A DNA stretch of 60,178 nt from CAYWWY01 sp964580185 (GTDB lineage: Bacteria; Thermotogota; Thermotogae; MWEM01). Every line of letters begins with the position of its first letter. Positions within the stretch are counted from its first letter, which is position 1. Made by a program: the position numbers and the translations under genes. Where the stretch lies: contig CAZOJQ010000013.1 in assembly GCA_964580185.1 (NCBI GenBank), forward strand, positions 1 through 60,178, written 5' to 3'. Shown in pieces: positions 1 through 7,968 of the stretch. Under the pieces are notes generated by a model. The model did not search any database and was not told the DNA's origin. It was given only the letters and a program-made list of their open reading frames with translations.

Positions 1-21
1 ATCCTTAACACCTCTGGATAA

Positions 22-52
22 CGCGAGGGAAGCGAATAAAGCTTCCCTCGCG
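22..52 (-). terminator. Strong hairpin after the first operon
   Basis: A perfect 12-bp inverted repeat (arm CGCGAGGGAAGC, 7-base loop) lies just past the stop codon of the minus-strand gene ending at 61. It is probably the operon's 3' stem-loop. There is no T-tract after it on either strand, so it may stabilise the mRNA end or act with Rho rather than be a classic intrinsic terminator. Confidence 0.45.
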
Positions 53-60
53 AAACAAAA

Positions 61-558
61 TTACATTTCTACTCGGACACCAACGACAAACCATGCCCAA
101 TTATCGGCTGGATAAATATCCAGGATTTCGGGATACTCATGAAGCGGATAGACAAGTTTCACCGGCCCGCCTTGGCTTGCTGGAAGGGCTCGAACCGTTT
201 CTCCCGATACGGTTCCATAGGTGAGGATGATCGGGTACTCGAGGACATGAGCATAACTCACGGTGAATTCCTTGCCATCGGAACAAACCAGTACGACGTC
301 TTTTGCGTGAGCTGGCACGCCTACATAGGCGAGAAGATCAGAGATCGCGACTCCATAGTAATTTCTGCTCCCCAGCCAAGGATCGGTCACTGTATAGCCT
401 GTCGCCGGAAGGGCTTTGAGTTCGTCGAGGGTGAAGGCACACACGCCTTCCTCATCTCTCAACGCAATCACTCCGCTCACGGTGAGCACGGTACTACCCA
501 TTGCCACTGCAGCTAAACTAAGAACCAGAGCAAGAACGATCATAAGACTTTTTTTCAT
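61..558 (-). CDS. Secreted molybdopterin-binding-fold (sulfite-oxidase-like) domain protein
   Basis: 165 residues. The N-terminus is a signal peptide (MKKSLMIVLALVLSLAAVAM). The rest resembles the small oxidoreductase molybdopterin-binding fold: a sequence around DPWLGSRNYYGVAISDLLAYVGV, then a V-V-L-V-C-S-D-G-K-E-F strand and a GGPVKLVYP segment near residue 130. Family knowledge: stand-alone secreted copies of this fold often lack the cofactor and have no proven function. No clear catalytic cysteine motif is visible. It is the last gene of the operon with the phosphoesterase and aldolase, 17 bases after the phosphoesterase stop. The fold assignment is by resemblance; the function is unknown. 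Confidence 0.65.
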   Translation of the reverse strand: MKKSLMIVLALVLSLAAVAMGSTVLTVSGVIALRDEEGVCAFTLDELKALPATGYTVTDPWLGSRNYYGVAISDLLAYVGVPAHAKDVVLVCSDGKEFTVSYAHVLEYPIILTYGTVSGETVRALPASQGGPVKLVYPLHEYPEILDIYPADNWAWFVVGVRVEM

Positions 559-575
559 GGTTGCTTCCCTCCTTA

Positions 576-2168
576 TTATTCCTGAACGATCCCTTCGCTC
601 AGGGTGATTTTCATAGGACTCGCCACACGATCACTGTGTCGGTAAATCCCGTACAGCGAGTATTTCTGATTTCTAGTGATAGGGAATGGAACATCCAAAT
701 CCCGGACTTGCACCATAAAAATGTCCGTTCCATCATTGAATACATAGGTATTTCCACTTTGGCCGGTATTTTCACAACCCTGAATCAGCACCAAAGACCC
801 CGCAAAATACTCCGGATGGTCCTTCATCGTCTTAATATCCACAGGACTGTTTTGCACATACAGTTTTTTCGTAAAGATTTGGTCCCCGATTTGAACCCCG
901 ATCTCGTTCAAGCCGTCCGGACAGGCGGCAAAATTGATATTGAAAAAGAACTCGCTCCAGGACTGCAGTTGTCTGGTAAGAATGGGGTATTCATAGGGCA
1001 CTCCATTGAGCAAAACCTGAATGCTTTCGGTCGTATTGGGAGAAACCGTCACCCGTACCATTTCGATTCCTGAATGAGGGGTCTTATTCGGAAGATGAAA
1101 CCAGACCGAAGGCTCTGTGATCAATGGAAGGTAGGCATAGTTCATCACGCCTCTTCGGAATTCGATCAACGCAAACCCGTAATCATCGCCGTATGCCGAT
1201 GGACCCTCCCACCACGCGCCAGAGACAGCGCCGGAGGTAAGGGCAAAATAGGGTTGTCGGAAGAACTCCATCTTCCCGTGCCAGTGCCCAGAAACGTGAT
1301 AGCACGAGAAATCCGCAAGGATTTGGATCAACTGCTCGTTGTTATGGGTCTTTGCAAGATCGAAAATCGGTTCATGAGAAAAAACCATGATGGGGGTATT
1401 CGGGTCCACCATGTTGACCTTCTGTTTCAGCCATTCCAATTGCCGATCATCGATCTCATACACAAGCGATCCATTGATAATCTGATGAATATTCAAAACG
1501 ATGAAATGGATTCCTCCACTGTAGAACGCGTAATAATCCGGTCCAAACACATTATGGAACAGATCGAAGGGATTTGCTTTTCTACGGTTGGTTTCGTGAT
1601 TGCCCACGGTATAGAACACGGGGATTTCGGTCATTGAAAGATACGCTTCAACCGCCTCCAACCATCGTGTGCCGATCGCGTCGTCGATGCTGTTCACACT
1701 AGCTCCGATGTCTCCGTTGCAAAGGATGAAATCCGGCTGAATCTCAATCAGTTTGTGTACCAGTTGCTCCATCCATTGATCGGGATCATCGATCATTTCT
1801 CGATCTCCCAGCGCTTCCCAAAACTCATCGGGATCATCCGCATAATGAATATCGGCAACCACAGCGAATACCCCTGTCGACTGGGTGGGTTCAAGGAGAA
1901 AATCATGGTTTCCCTGATTTCGGACATACCATTCCGTACATCGATAGCCGTCAGGGACAATGAGAAAGACAAATCCTTGTTCATTGGGCGCGATCCGGTA
2001 AAAACCCGTTTCGTCGGTTCGAACAAAATCGGTGCCGTTCGAGATCAAAGCCCCCGATAAAGGCTCATCATGATCGATGAAGACATACCCTTCGGTCAGA
2101 TTGGCCGCAAGACAAAAACTACCCAAAACCACCAACAAAACAAAGACAATTGACGCATTCCTTTTCAT
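576..2168 (-). CDS. Secreted calcineurin-like metallophosphoesterase, multidomain
   Basis: 530 residues with an N-terminal signal peptide (about 1-21). Residues about 24-80 look like a beta-sandwich 'carboxypeptidase regulatory-like' domain (DETGFYRI). A calcineurin-type phosphoesterase domain follows at about 100-320 with all metal motifs: VADIHYADD, CNGDIGA, VGNHETN, VFSHEP and SGHWHGK. The C-terminal 90 residues look like an OB-type beta domain. It should cleave phosphate esters or diesters outside the cytoplasm; the substrate cannot be read from the sequence. The start has a GGAGGGTG ribosome site. It lies in an operon between the aldolase and the molybdopterin-fold protein. Confidence 0.8.
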   Translation of the reverse strand: MKRNASIVFVLLVVLGSFCLAANLTEGYVFIDHDEPLSGALISNGTDFVRTDETGFYRIAPNEQGFVFLIVPDGYRCTEWYVRNQGNHDFLLEPTQSTGVFAVVADIHYADDPDEFWEALGDREMIDDPDQWMEQLVHKLIEIQPDFILCNGDIGASVNSIDDAIGTRWLEAVEAYLSMTEIPVFYTVGNHETNRRKANPFDLFHNVFGPDYYAFYSGGIHFIVLNIHQIINGSLVYEIDDRQLEWLKQKVNMVDPNTPIMVFSHEPIFDLAKTHNNEQLIQILADFSCYHVSGHWHGKMEFFRQPYFALTSGAVSGAWWEGPSAYGDDYGFALIEFRRGVMNYAYLPLITEPSVWFHLPNKTPHSGIEMVRVTVSPNTTESIQVLLNGVPYEYPILTRQLQSWSEFFFNINFAACPDGLNEIGVQIGDQIFTKKLYVQNSPVDIKTMKDHPEYFAGSLVLIQGCENTGQSGNTYVFNDGTDIFMVQVRDLDVPFPITRNQKYSLYGIYRHSDRVASPMKITLSEGIVQE

Positions 2169-2189
2169 GCCACACCCTCCTTTATGGAG

Positions 2190-2927
2190 TTAGTCATGAA
2201 CTACTTTCATAAGCGCTTGTACATATTCGGTTTGGTCTTCCGCTTGGAAGACATTTCGTCCAAAAGCGACTCCTTTTGCGCCCAAACGAATGGCTTCCTG
2301 GGCGACATCAAATAAGTTCTCTCCCTTTGGGCCACCCGCGATCACAATCGGGATGGGAACGGATCCGATCACGTTTGCGAACGATTCTTTCCCCGTATAG
2401 TATACTTTCAGCAAATCAGCGCCCAGTTCGTAGGCCACTCGCGCGCCGAGAGCAATACAATCGGGATCGGTGAACTTTCCTTCCGCTTGGGGAAGCATCT
2501 CGGCGATCAAGGGCATGCCTCGTTTGGAACACTCTTCCGCGGTCTTTGCGATGAGTTCCAAAGAAGGATTTTCGCCCGCGCCGCCCATGAACCCCATAAC
2601 CACTACACCGTCGGCGCCTATGGCCATCGCATGCTCGACGCTTGTCGTCAATCGGTGGTAATCAAAGAGGGTCGAATAGTTCGTGGACGCTCCGGTAATT
2701 CGGCAGAGAATCGCGGTTTTCCCCCCCACAAGCGCGGCATTTTTCTCGATAACCCCAGGATTGAGGATGAGCCCGTCGGGTTTTGCGGCGATGATGTTTT
2801 CCAATGTTTTCCTAATATCCCGGATTCCGTCGATCGGTCCTTGAAATTGCCCATGATCCAGCGCAACGATCACGGTTTTTCCATCTTCCTTCAACAATCG
2901 ATTGATTCTCACGATTTTCCCGTTCAT
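2190..2927 (-). CDS. Class I aldolase of the DeoC/FbaB (archaeal-type) family
   Basis: 245 residues forming one TIM barrel. The motif VALDHGQFQGP near residue 20 and a Schiff-base lysine in LLKVYYTG near residue 175 match class I fructose-bisphosphate aldolases of the archaeal type and relatives such as LsrF and 2-amino-3,7-dideoxyheptulosonate synthase. The C-terminal phosphate-binding loop (VIAGGPKG, then AFGRNVFQ) is intact. The exact substrate cannot be fixed from the sequence; sugar-phosphate aldol cleavage is the safe statement. It is the first gene of an operon with two secreted proteins and has a textbook promoter upstream. Confidence 0.8.
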   Translation of the reverse strand: MNGKIVRINRLLKEDGKTVIVALDHGQFQGPIDGIRDIRKTLENIIAAKPDGLILNPGVIEKNAALVGGKTAILCRITGASTNYSTLFDYHRLTTSVEHAMAIGADGVVVMGFMGGAGENPSLELIAKTAEECSKRGMPLIAEMLPQAEGKFTDPDCIALGARVAYELGADLLKVYYTGKESFANVIGSVPIPIVIAGGPKGENLFDVAQEAIRLGAKGVAFGRNVFQAEDQTEYVQALMKVVHD

Positions 2928-2969
2928 CCAGAACCTCCTATCATTTGTTCAGAACATTGGTTCAGTAAA

Positions 2970-2998
2970 AGTATATCATACAGGTTCCGATTTGTCAA
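2970..2998 (-). promoter_or_regulatory. Sigma70-type promoter of the aldolase operon
   Basis: On the minus strand TTGACA (2993-2998) is separated by exactly 17 bases from TATACT (2970-2975), about 40 bases before the aldolase start. Both boxes match consensus almost perfectly. Confidence 0.8.
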
Positions 2999-3031
2999 GG
3001 AGTATCGAAAGAAGCGATCATCCCATTCCTT

Positions 3032-3060
3032 TTCAGACCATAGAACATTTGTGCTATAAT
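3032..3060 (+). promoter_or_regulatory. Probable promoter of the small helical protein
   Basis: TATAAT at 3055-3060 with an extended TGC before it, and TTCAGA (3032-3037) 17 bases upstream. It points toward the gene starting at 3093 and is divergent from the aldolase promoter. Confidence 0.5.
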
Positions 3061-3092
3061 CCCCTAGATATGGTGCTTAGGGGGTATGAATC

Positions 3093-3464
3093 ATGGATCA
3101 TGAAGCTTTGGCAAAGCAACTTCGTGAATGGGTTTTGAATCGGGCTTGGGATCAAATCTGCTGCTTTTTGGAAGAAAGAGGGCAGTTGCTTTTTTCCGAC
3201 CAGCATATCGCGAAGTATTATCACATCATTAAAAACGTGGATTTAGATGGTTCATCCCATTTGTTACCGAAGCTTATGATGGGCTGGTTGGCGTTTCTGA
3301 GCGGAGATCAACCGGCAGTGGTTCGTTTGGTGCGCCAGTTGGACCAGACTCCCATGGATCATCTTGTTCACGAGTACTCCTTCTTTCTCTCTTTTAAAGC
3401 GCTTGCGGCGCCTCTTGTTGGAGAATCCGATCCTTTGATGATTGCGGAAACGGCGATGTGTTGA
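3093..3464 (+). CDS. Small helical-repeat protein of unknown function, possibly truncated
   Basis: 123 residues, mostly predicted helix, with repeated L-x3-A-type patterns (for example PKLMMGWLAFLSGDQPAVVR) that recall TPR-like repeats of MalT/LuxR-type regulators. No catalytic motif is visible. The start is chosen for AGGGGG 9 bases upstream. The next genes downstream are decayed, so this may be the 5' remnant of a longer gene. I do not recognise it with certainty. Confidence 0.5.
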   Translation: MDHEALAKQLREWVLNRAWDQICCFLEERGQLLFSDQHIAKYYHIIKNVDLDGSSHLLPKLMMGWLAFLSGDQPAVVRLVRQLDQTPMDHLVHEYSFFLSFKALAAPLVGESDPLMIAETAMC

Positions 3465-3528
3465 GTATAGGATTTTTGTGTTCTGCATCGGTTATGAGTA
3501 TGTTATAATCAACAAGAGATGGTTGATC

Positions 3529-3746
3529 ATGAACCCATTTGAGCTTTGGAAAGAACAAGCACGATATGACTTAGAAACAGCTGAAGCCATGTTTGCATCT
3601 CAGCGATACCTCTACGTGGTATTTTGCGGTCAGCAAGCTGTTGAAAAATACCTTAAGGCTTTGATTGTTAAGAAAACTCATGAATTTCCTCCTAGAACGC
3701 ACAATTTACCCTAATTGGCACAGTTGGTTGATAGCAGGATTTAGGA
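3529..3746 (+). pseudogene. Decayed HEPN-domain protein (toxin half of HEPN/MNT pair)
   Basis: From the ATG at 3529 the reading frame gives a recognisable HEPN start: LWKEQARYDLETAEAMF, then FCGQQAVEKYLKAL. It stops at TAA (3712-3714) just where the family continues; beyond the stop the same frame reads LAQLVDSRI before a second stop. The pattern is that of a nonsense-mutated HEPN gene. A TATAAT lies at 3504-3509. Family knowledge: such HEPN proteins are RNase-like toxins paired with MNT nucleotidyltransferases, and a damaged MNT gene follows directly. Confidence 0.75.
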
Positions 3747-3755
3747 GGTAGTCCG

Positions 3756-3987
3756 TTGGCTGCTCTTAGTATCAGGGTGAAGAAAAAAGCGATTGAATCG
3801 ATCAGGATTATTGAGCAGTTCCTTCCTATTCAAAAAGGGTACCTTTTCGGTTCTCAAATAGAAGGCTTACCTGATCATTGGATATGACGTTGAAATCCAT
3901 CTTTTTCCAGCCGATGTCCTTGAACAATCTGAGGGAGGGAGCTTTGCCAATTACATCATTTCCCATGGTGTTCAATTGGATTCCTAA
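3756..3987 (+). pseudogene. Decayed MNT nucleotidyltransferase (antitoxin half)
   Basis: A possible TTG start at 3756 follows AGGAGG. The frame reads GYLFGSQIEGLPDHW, the GS motif of minimal nucleotidyltransferases, then hits TGA where the catalytic SDID segment should be. Shifting the frame by one restores YDVEIHLFPADVLEQ and a C-terminus ending at 3987. A frameshift therefore lies within the catalytic site, and one acidic residue is lost. The pair with the HEPN remnant upstream is a dead toxin-antitoxin module. Confidence 0.75.
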
Positions 3988-4073
3988 TACTCGATGCTTT
4001 CTTCAACCGACTTGGCGTTTTCGGTAATGGAGGGTTTAACAATATGCGTGATCTTATTAATTCGGAGCTGCTC

Positions 4074-5390
4074 TTACTCATTGATCCATTTCCAATACCC
4101 CCATCCGTAGGGAGCCAAGCGGATGGTGTGATACAGATCCTGCACTTGCCCATCCAAGAGATTGATTCCGCGTCCAAAAAGATCATCTACATACACTTCT
4201 GATTCACGGTCGTCGGAGTTGACAGCGATGACAACTCGTTCTCGGTCGAGTCTTCTTTCAAAGACAAGCTGCCGATTGTTCAGGTAAAGGGTTCGGTAAG
4301 ATCCGTGACATAAAGCCTTGCTCTGCTTGCGAATATTCGCCAGTTTAGCAATCTGCTCAAATATCGAGTTCCGCTGAGGAGCGTCGAAACTGGGGCGGAT
4401 CAACGCGTCGGATCCATTCTCTTTTCTGCCCTTCGCGCCCCATTCGCTTCCATAATAGATGCAAGGAATCCCGGGCATGGCAAACAGGAGCGCATAGACC
4501 AAAGGAATGTGGTGGGGGTTGTTCAGGACGCTGGCCAACCGATGGACATCATGGTTGTCAGCAAAATTGAGTAGATGAGATCCTTGGTAGAGTCCGCCGT
4601 TCTCATTTGCAAAGAGCCGATTGAACGAATAGGCGATTTCAAATAGATTCTGGTCATTCATGCTGGAGTATAAGCCTTTGTAGCATTCGTAGTTGGTAGC
4701 AGAATGGCACCGGTCGGGTCCGTACACCTGCCTGTAGTCGCCATGAATGATCTCGCCGACAAGGAAAAACTCAGACTTGAAATGATCACATACTTTTCTC
4801 AACTCCTCTAAAAAACTATGATCCAAACAGTACGCCACATCCAATCGCAATCCGTCAATATCGAACCTTTCTATCCAGCTCTTCACGGAATCGAAAAGAT
4901 GTTCGCGTACCTCCGGATTGGAAAGGTTCAATTTGACCAGATCATGATGTCCTTCCCAACATTCGTAGGAAAACCCGTCTTGGTACGGACTGTCCTGGTC
5001 GAATCGCAGGAAAAACCAATCCTTCCATCGGGAATCCTGTTTGTGCTCCCGGACATCTTGGAAGGCCCAAAACCCCCTGCCCACATGATGAAACACCCCG
5101 TCAAAAACCACTTTGATCCCTTGGCGATGGAGCTCAGCGCAAAGACTGGCAAAGTCTTCGTTTGTACCCAACCGGCAATCGATCTTTTGATAATCCCGCG
5201 TATCGTATCCGTGCGCATCCGACTCAAACAAGGGGGAAAAGTAGATCGCGTCTGCCCCCATCTCTTTTATGTGATCGATCCAATCGTATACTTTACGAAT
5301 ACGCGACACAGTGTGTCCGTCGTTCTTACTCGGCGCTCCACAAAACCCCAAGGGATAGATCTGATAGAACACGCTTTCATATGCCCACAT
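4074..5390 (-). CDS. Cytoplasmic GH13 alpha-amylase-family glycosidase
   Basis: 438 residues from the ATG at 5390, chosen for GGAGG seven bases upstream; a longer open frame reaches back through the operator and is unlikely to be used. GH13 landmarks: FDGVFHHVG (region I), GLRLDVAYC with the nucleophile Asp (region II), LVGEIIHGD with the acid/base Glu (region III) and NFADNHDV (region IV). There is no signal peptide, so it should act on imported maltodextrins or similar alpha-glucans inside the cell. A TetR gene lies directly upstream and an operator for it sits 21 bases before this start. Product specificity (amylase, cyclomaltodextrinase or similar) is open. Confidence 0.88.
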   Translation of the reverse strand: MWAYESVFYQIYPLGFCGAPSKNDGHTVSRIRKVYDWIDHIKEMGADAIYFSPLFESDAHGYDTRDYQKIDCRLGTNEDFASLCAELHRQGIKVVFDGVFHHVGRGFWAFQDVREHKQDSRWKDWFFLRFDQDSPYQDGFSYECWEGHHDLVKLNLSNPEVREHLFDSVKSWIERFDIDGLRLDVAYCLDHSFLEELRKVCDHFKSEFFLVGEIIHGDYRQVYGPDRCHSATNYECYKGLYSSMNDQNLFEIAYSFNRLFANENGGLYQGSHLLNFADNHDVHRLASVLNNPHHIPLVYALLFAMPGIPCIYYGSEWGAKGRKENGSDALIRPSFDAPQRNSIFEQIAKLANIRKQSKALCHGSYRTLYLNNRQLVFERRLDRERVVIAVNSDDRESEVYVDDLFGRGINLLDGQVQDLYHTIRLAPYGWGYWKWINE

Positions 5391-5410
5391 GTCTGCCTCC
5401 TTATTATACC

Positions 5411-5424
5411 TACCGTTTGGTATA
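5411..5424 (-). promoter_or_regulatory. Operator half-match shared with the tetR promoter
   Basis: TACCGTTTGGTATA here is the exact reverse complement of 14 bases of the palindrome at 6081-6096. It lies between the tetR stop and the amylase start, placing the amylase under the neighbouring TetR protein. The outer arm is imperfect, so it may bind more weakly. Confidence 0.7.
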
Positions 5425-5440
5425 TATAGAATCAAAAAAA

Positions 5441-6070
5441 TTATACGAAGATTCCATGCATAAACTGATGAACGATCTCTCTCGACCGCTTCTCCATGTC
5501 TTCCTCCTTCCATTCGTCCCGATTCCGTACCTCCCCGCTCGATTCATCCATCATCCGCGCGATGTTTGCGTGAATGGTGCCCATTATACTGACTGCGATC
5601 TGAGACTCTTTTCCTTTGAGATTGGGATGCGCCTGAGCGATTATCTCGAACATCCGGACAAAGATCTGCTCGTTCCTATGCAGATAAGGCCCGTAGATCG
5701 GGCGGAGCAAAGAAACCGGAGGGGCGTAGATCAAAGAAAGCATCAACCGATAGAACTCGGGGTTTTGCCTTGCGTATTGAATTGAAAACTGAAGGACATT
5801 CGTTAAGAGGGGGAGCACATCTTGTTCATAGATCGAAGGATGGGCCTGATATCGACAAACTACTTCCAACCGTTCCAGAAACGGCTGATAAGACGCCTCC
5901 ATGATCGCTCGCAACAAACCCGCCTTGCTATGGAAGAAGTAATACAAGGTGGGTTTTTTCACATCCGCCGCACACGCAATTTCATGCACGCCGACTGCAT
6001 CGTACCCCTTTTCGGAGAATCGTTTCATGGCGCGATCCAAGATGATTTCCCTGCTGTTGGTTGGATTCAT
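5441..6070 (-). CDS. TetR-family transcriptional regulator
   Basis: 209 residues. An N-terminal TetR helix-turn-helix (about 8-55) has the usual pattern: AMKRFSEKGYDAVGVHEIA, then KPTLYYFFHSKAGLL. The C-terminal domain is all-helical and probably binds a small ligand and forms the dimer. A perfect palindrome 10 bases before its start and a matching site before the amylase gene suggest it represses itself and the amylase. The ligand is unknown; a sugar or its phosphate would fit, though TetR regulators of amylases are not the common arrangement. Confidence 0.88.
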   Translation of the reverse strand: MNPTNSREIILDRAMKRFSEKGYDAVGVHEIACAADVKKPTLYYFFHSKAGLLRAIMEASYQPFLERLEVVCRYQAHPSIYEQDVLPLLTNVLQFSIQYARQNPEFYRLMLSLIYAPPVSLLRPIYGPYLHRNEQIFVRMFEIIAQAHPNLKGKESQIAVSIMGTIHANIARMMDESSGEVRNRDEWKEEDMEKRSREIVHQFMHGIFV

Positions 6071-6080
6071 ACCTCAATTA

Positions 6081-6096
6081 TATACCAAACGGTATA
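6081..6096 (-). promoter_or_regulatory. Perfect palindromic operator before tetR
   Basis: TATACCAAACGGTATA: arms TATACC and GGTATA around a 4-base core, ten bases upstream of the TetR start. Repeated in part at 5411-5424. Confidence 0.75.
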
Positions 6097-6185
6097 GAAA
6101 GTCAAGTAGGGAAAGCGAGTGATAACCAATCGCGTTATCCTTACTTTCCCCCTTCTGTAACAAGCGTTCCTATGGTTTTTCCAAC

Positions 6186-7184
6186 CTATCTCATCGCTTC
6201 TTCGATCGCCACTGCAACGGAAACGGTTGCCCCAACCATCGGGTTGTTTCCCATCCCGATAAGGCCCATCATCTCAACGTGAGCGGGCACTGAGGATGAA
6301 CCGGCAAACTGCGCATCGGTATGCATTCTTCCCATCGTGTCTGTCATACCATAGGATGCAGGGCCAGCTCCCATGTTGTCGGGGTGAAGAGTCCTGCCCG
6401 TTCCACCACCAGAAGCCACAGAAAAGTATTTCTTTCCCTGTTCAATACATTCTTTCTTGTATGTACCAGCAACTGGGTGTTGGAATCGTGTCGGGTTTGT
6501 CGAATTGCCGGTAATTGAAACATCCACTTTCTCGTGATGCATAATCGCAACCCCTTCCCGAACATCGTCAGCGCCATAGCATTTGACTGATGCTTTTTCT
6601 CCCTTTGAAAAGGGTCTCTCTTCGATTACCTTTAGTTCACTATTGATGTAATCATACTCGGTCTCAACAAACGTGAATCCGTTGATTCTCGATATGATGT
6701 ACGCAGCATCTTTACCAAGGCCATTCAAGATAACCCTAAGAGGTTCTTTTCTGACTCTGTTGGCGGACTTTGCGATCCCAATCGCTCCTTCGGCCGCTGC
6801 AAAAGATTCGTGTCCCGCAAGGAAAGCAAAGCATTTCGTATCATTTCTAACCAACATAGCCGCTAGGTTGCCATGGCCTAAGCCTACCTGTCTTTGATCG
6901 GCAACAGAACCAGGAATGCAGAAGACTTGAAGTCCTTCTCCAATTGCTTCTGCTGCTTCCTCTGCAGTTTTTTTCTCTTTTTTGATTACAATCGCTGCGC
7001 CCAATGTATAGGCCCATAACGCGTTTTCAAAACAGATCGGTTGGATCGCTTTCACGATTGCATGAACGTCAATTCCTTTATCGAAACAAAGCTGTTTCGC
7101 GTCTTCAAGGCTATTGAACCCATATTTCGCCAAAGCAGGATTGATATTGGCAATTCTTCTCTCATACCCTTCAAATGTTGGCAT
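6186..7184 (-). CDS. GGGtGRT-family protein
   Basis: 332 residues, full length, carrying the family's name motif as GGGTGRTLHPDNMG near residue 263. The chain is rich in conserved Gly, His and Asn segments (VADQRQVGLGHGNLAAM; GNSTNPTRFQHPVAGTYKKE). The biochemical function of this family is not established to my knowledge. It follows a NifU-like scaffold gene by 19 bases, a pairing commonly seen in anaerobes, which suggests a role with iron-sulfur or metal cofactors. The start has GAGGAGGGTG upstream. Confidence 0.85.
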   Translation of the reverse strand: MPTFEGYERRIANINPALAKYGFNSLEDAKQLCFDKGIDVHAIVKAIQPICFENALWAYTLGAAIVIKKEKKTAEEAAEAIGEGLQVFCIPGSVADQRQVGLGHGNLAAMLVRNDTKCFAFLAGHESFAAAEGAIGIAKSANRVRKEPLRVILNGLGKDAAYIISRINGFTFVETEYDYINSELKVIEERPFSKGEKASVKCYGADDVREGVAIMHHEKVDVSITGNSTNPTRFQHPVAGTYKKECIEQGKKYFSVASGGGTGRTLHPDNMGAGPASYGMTDTMGRMHTDAQFAGSSSVPAHVEMMGLIGMGNNPMVGATVSVAVAIEEAMR

Positions 7185-7203
7185 CGCACACCCTCCTCTT
7201 TAT

Positions 7204-7896
7204 CTATTCATGTCTGGGATCAATGTATTTTGTTGCTTCGTCATATCTACCATATTGGCTGGTAGATTTGCGTAGCGCTTCATTCGCTTCCATCCCTTTT
7301 GCAACCATTTCCATCATTTTTCCCAGGTGAACGAATTTATATCCAATGACCTCGCTATTTTCATCCAAACCCATACTCGTGACGTAGCCTTCTGCCATTT
7401 CGAGGTAGCGTGTACCCTTTGCTTTTGTTCCATACATAGTAGCGACCTGCGATCTCATTCCTTTGCCAAGATCCTCCAAACCGGCTCCAATAGGAAGACC
7501 TCCCTCGGAAAAAGCTGTCTGTGTCCTACCATAGACGATCTGTAAAAACAATTCTCTCATCGCAACATTGATAGCGTCACATACAAGGTCTGTGTTCAAT
7601 GCTTCAAGGATGGTTTTCCCTGGAAGAATTTCCGATGCCATTGCCGCGGAATGCGTCATTCCCGAGCAACCGATCGTTTCAATCAAGGCTTCTTCAATCA
7701 TACCCTCTTTCACATTCAAGGTGATTTTGCATGCGCCTTGTTGAGGAGCGCACCATCCCACCCCGTGTGTGAGGCCTGAAATATCCTGAACTTCATAAAC
7801 CTTTGCCCATCTTCCCTCCTGAGGAATCGGAGCTGGACCATGTTTCGGCCCTTTCGCAATCCTGCACATATTTTCTAGTTCATGGGAAAAAACCAT
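7204..7896 (-). CDS. NifU/IscU-like iron-sulfur cluster assembly scaffold protein
   Basis: 230 residues. The scaffold-like core has cysteines in GVGWCAPQQGACKITL (about 47-57) and IETIGCSGMTHSAAMASEIL (about 75-95), which resemble the cluster-ligand loops of NifU N-terminal domains though spacing differs. The C-terminal extension is helical. It is the first gene of a two-gene operon with the GGGtGRT protein. The start has GGAGGTGG eight bases upstream. The role in cluster assembly is inferred from the fold resemblance and the annotation tradition for this pair. Confidence 0.8.
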   Translation of the reverse strand: MVFSHELENMCRIAKGPKHGPAPIPQEGRWAKVYEVQDISGLTHGVGWCAPQQGACKITLNVKEGMIEEALIETIGCSGMTHSAAMASEILPGKTILEALNTDLVCDAINVAMRELFLQIVYGRTQTAFSEGGLPIGAGLEDLGKGMRSQVATMYGTKAKGTRYLEMAEGYVTSMGLDENSEVIGYKFVHLGKMMEMVAKGMEANEALRKSTSQYGRYDEATKYIDPRHE

Positions 7897-7968
7897 TCAA
7901 CACCACCTCCATGAGTGTATTAAAGAGCGCTTGCGAACCAGGTTTTCAATCTGCCTGTCTTTATTGGA

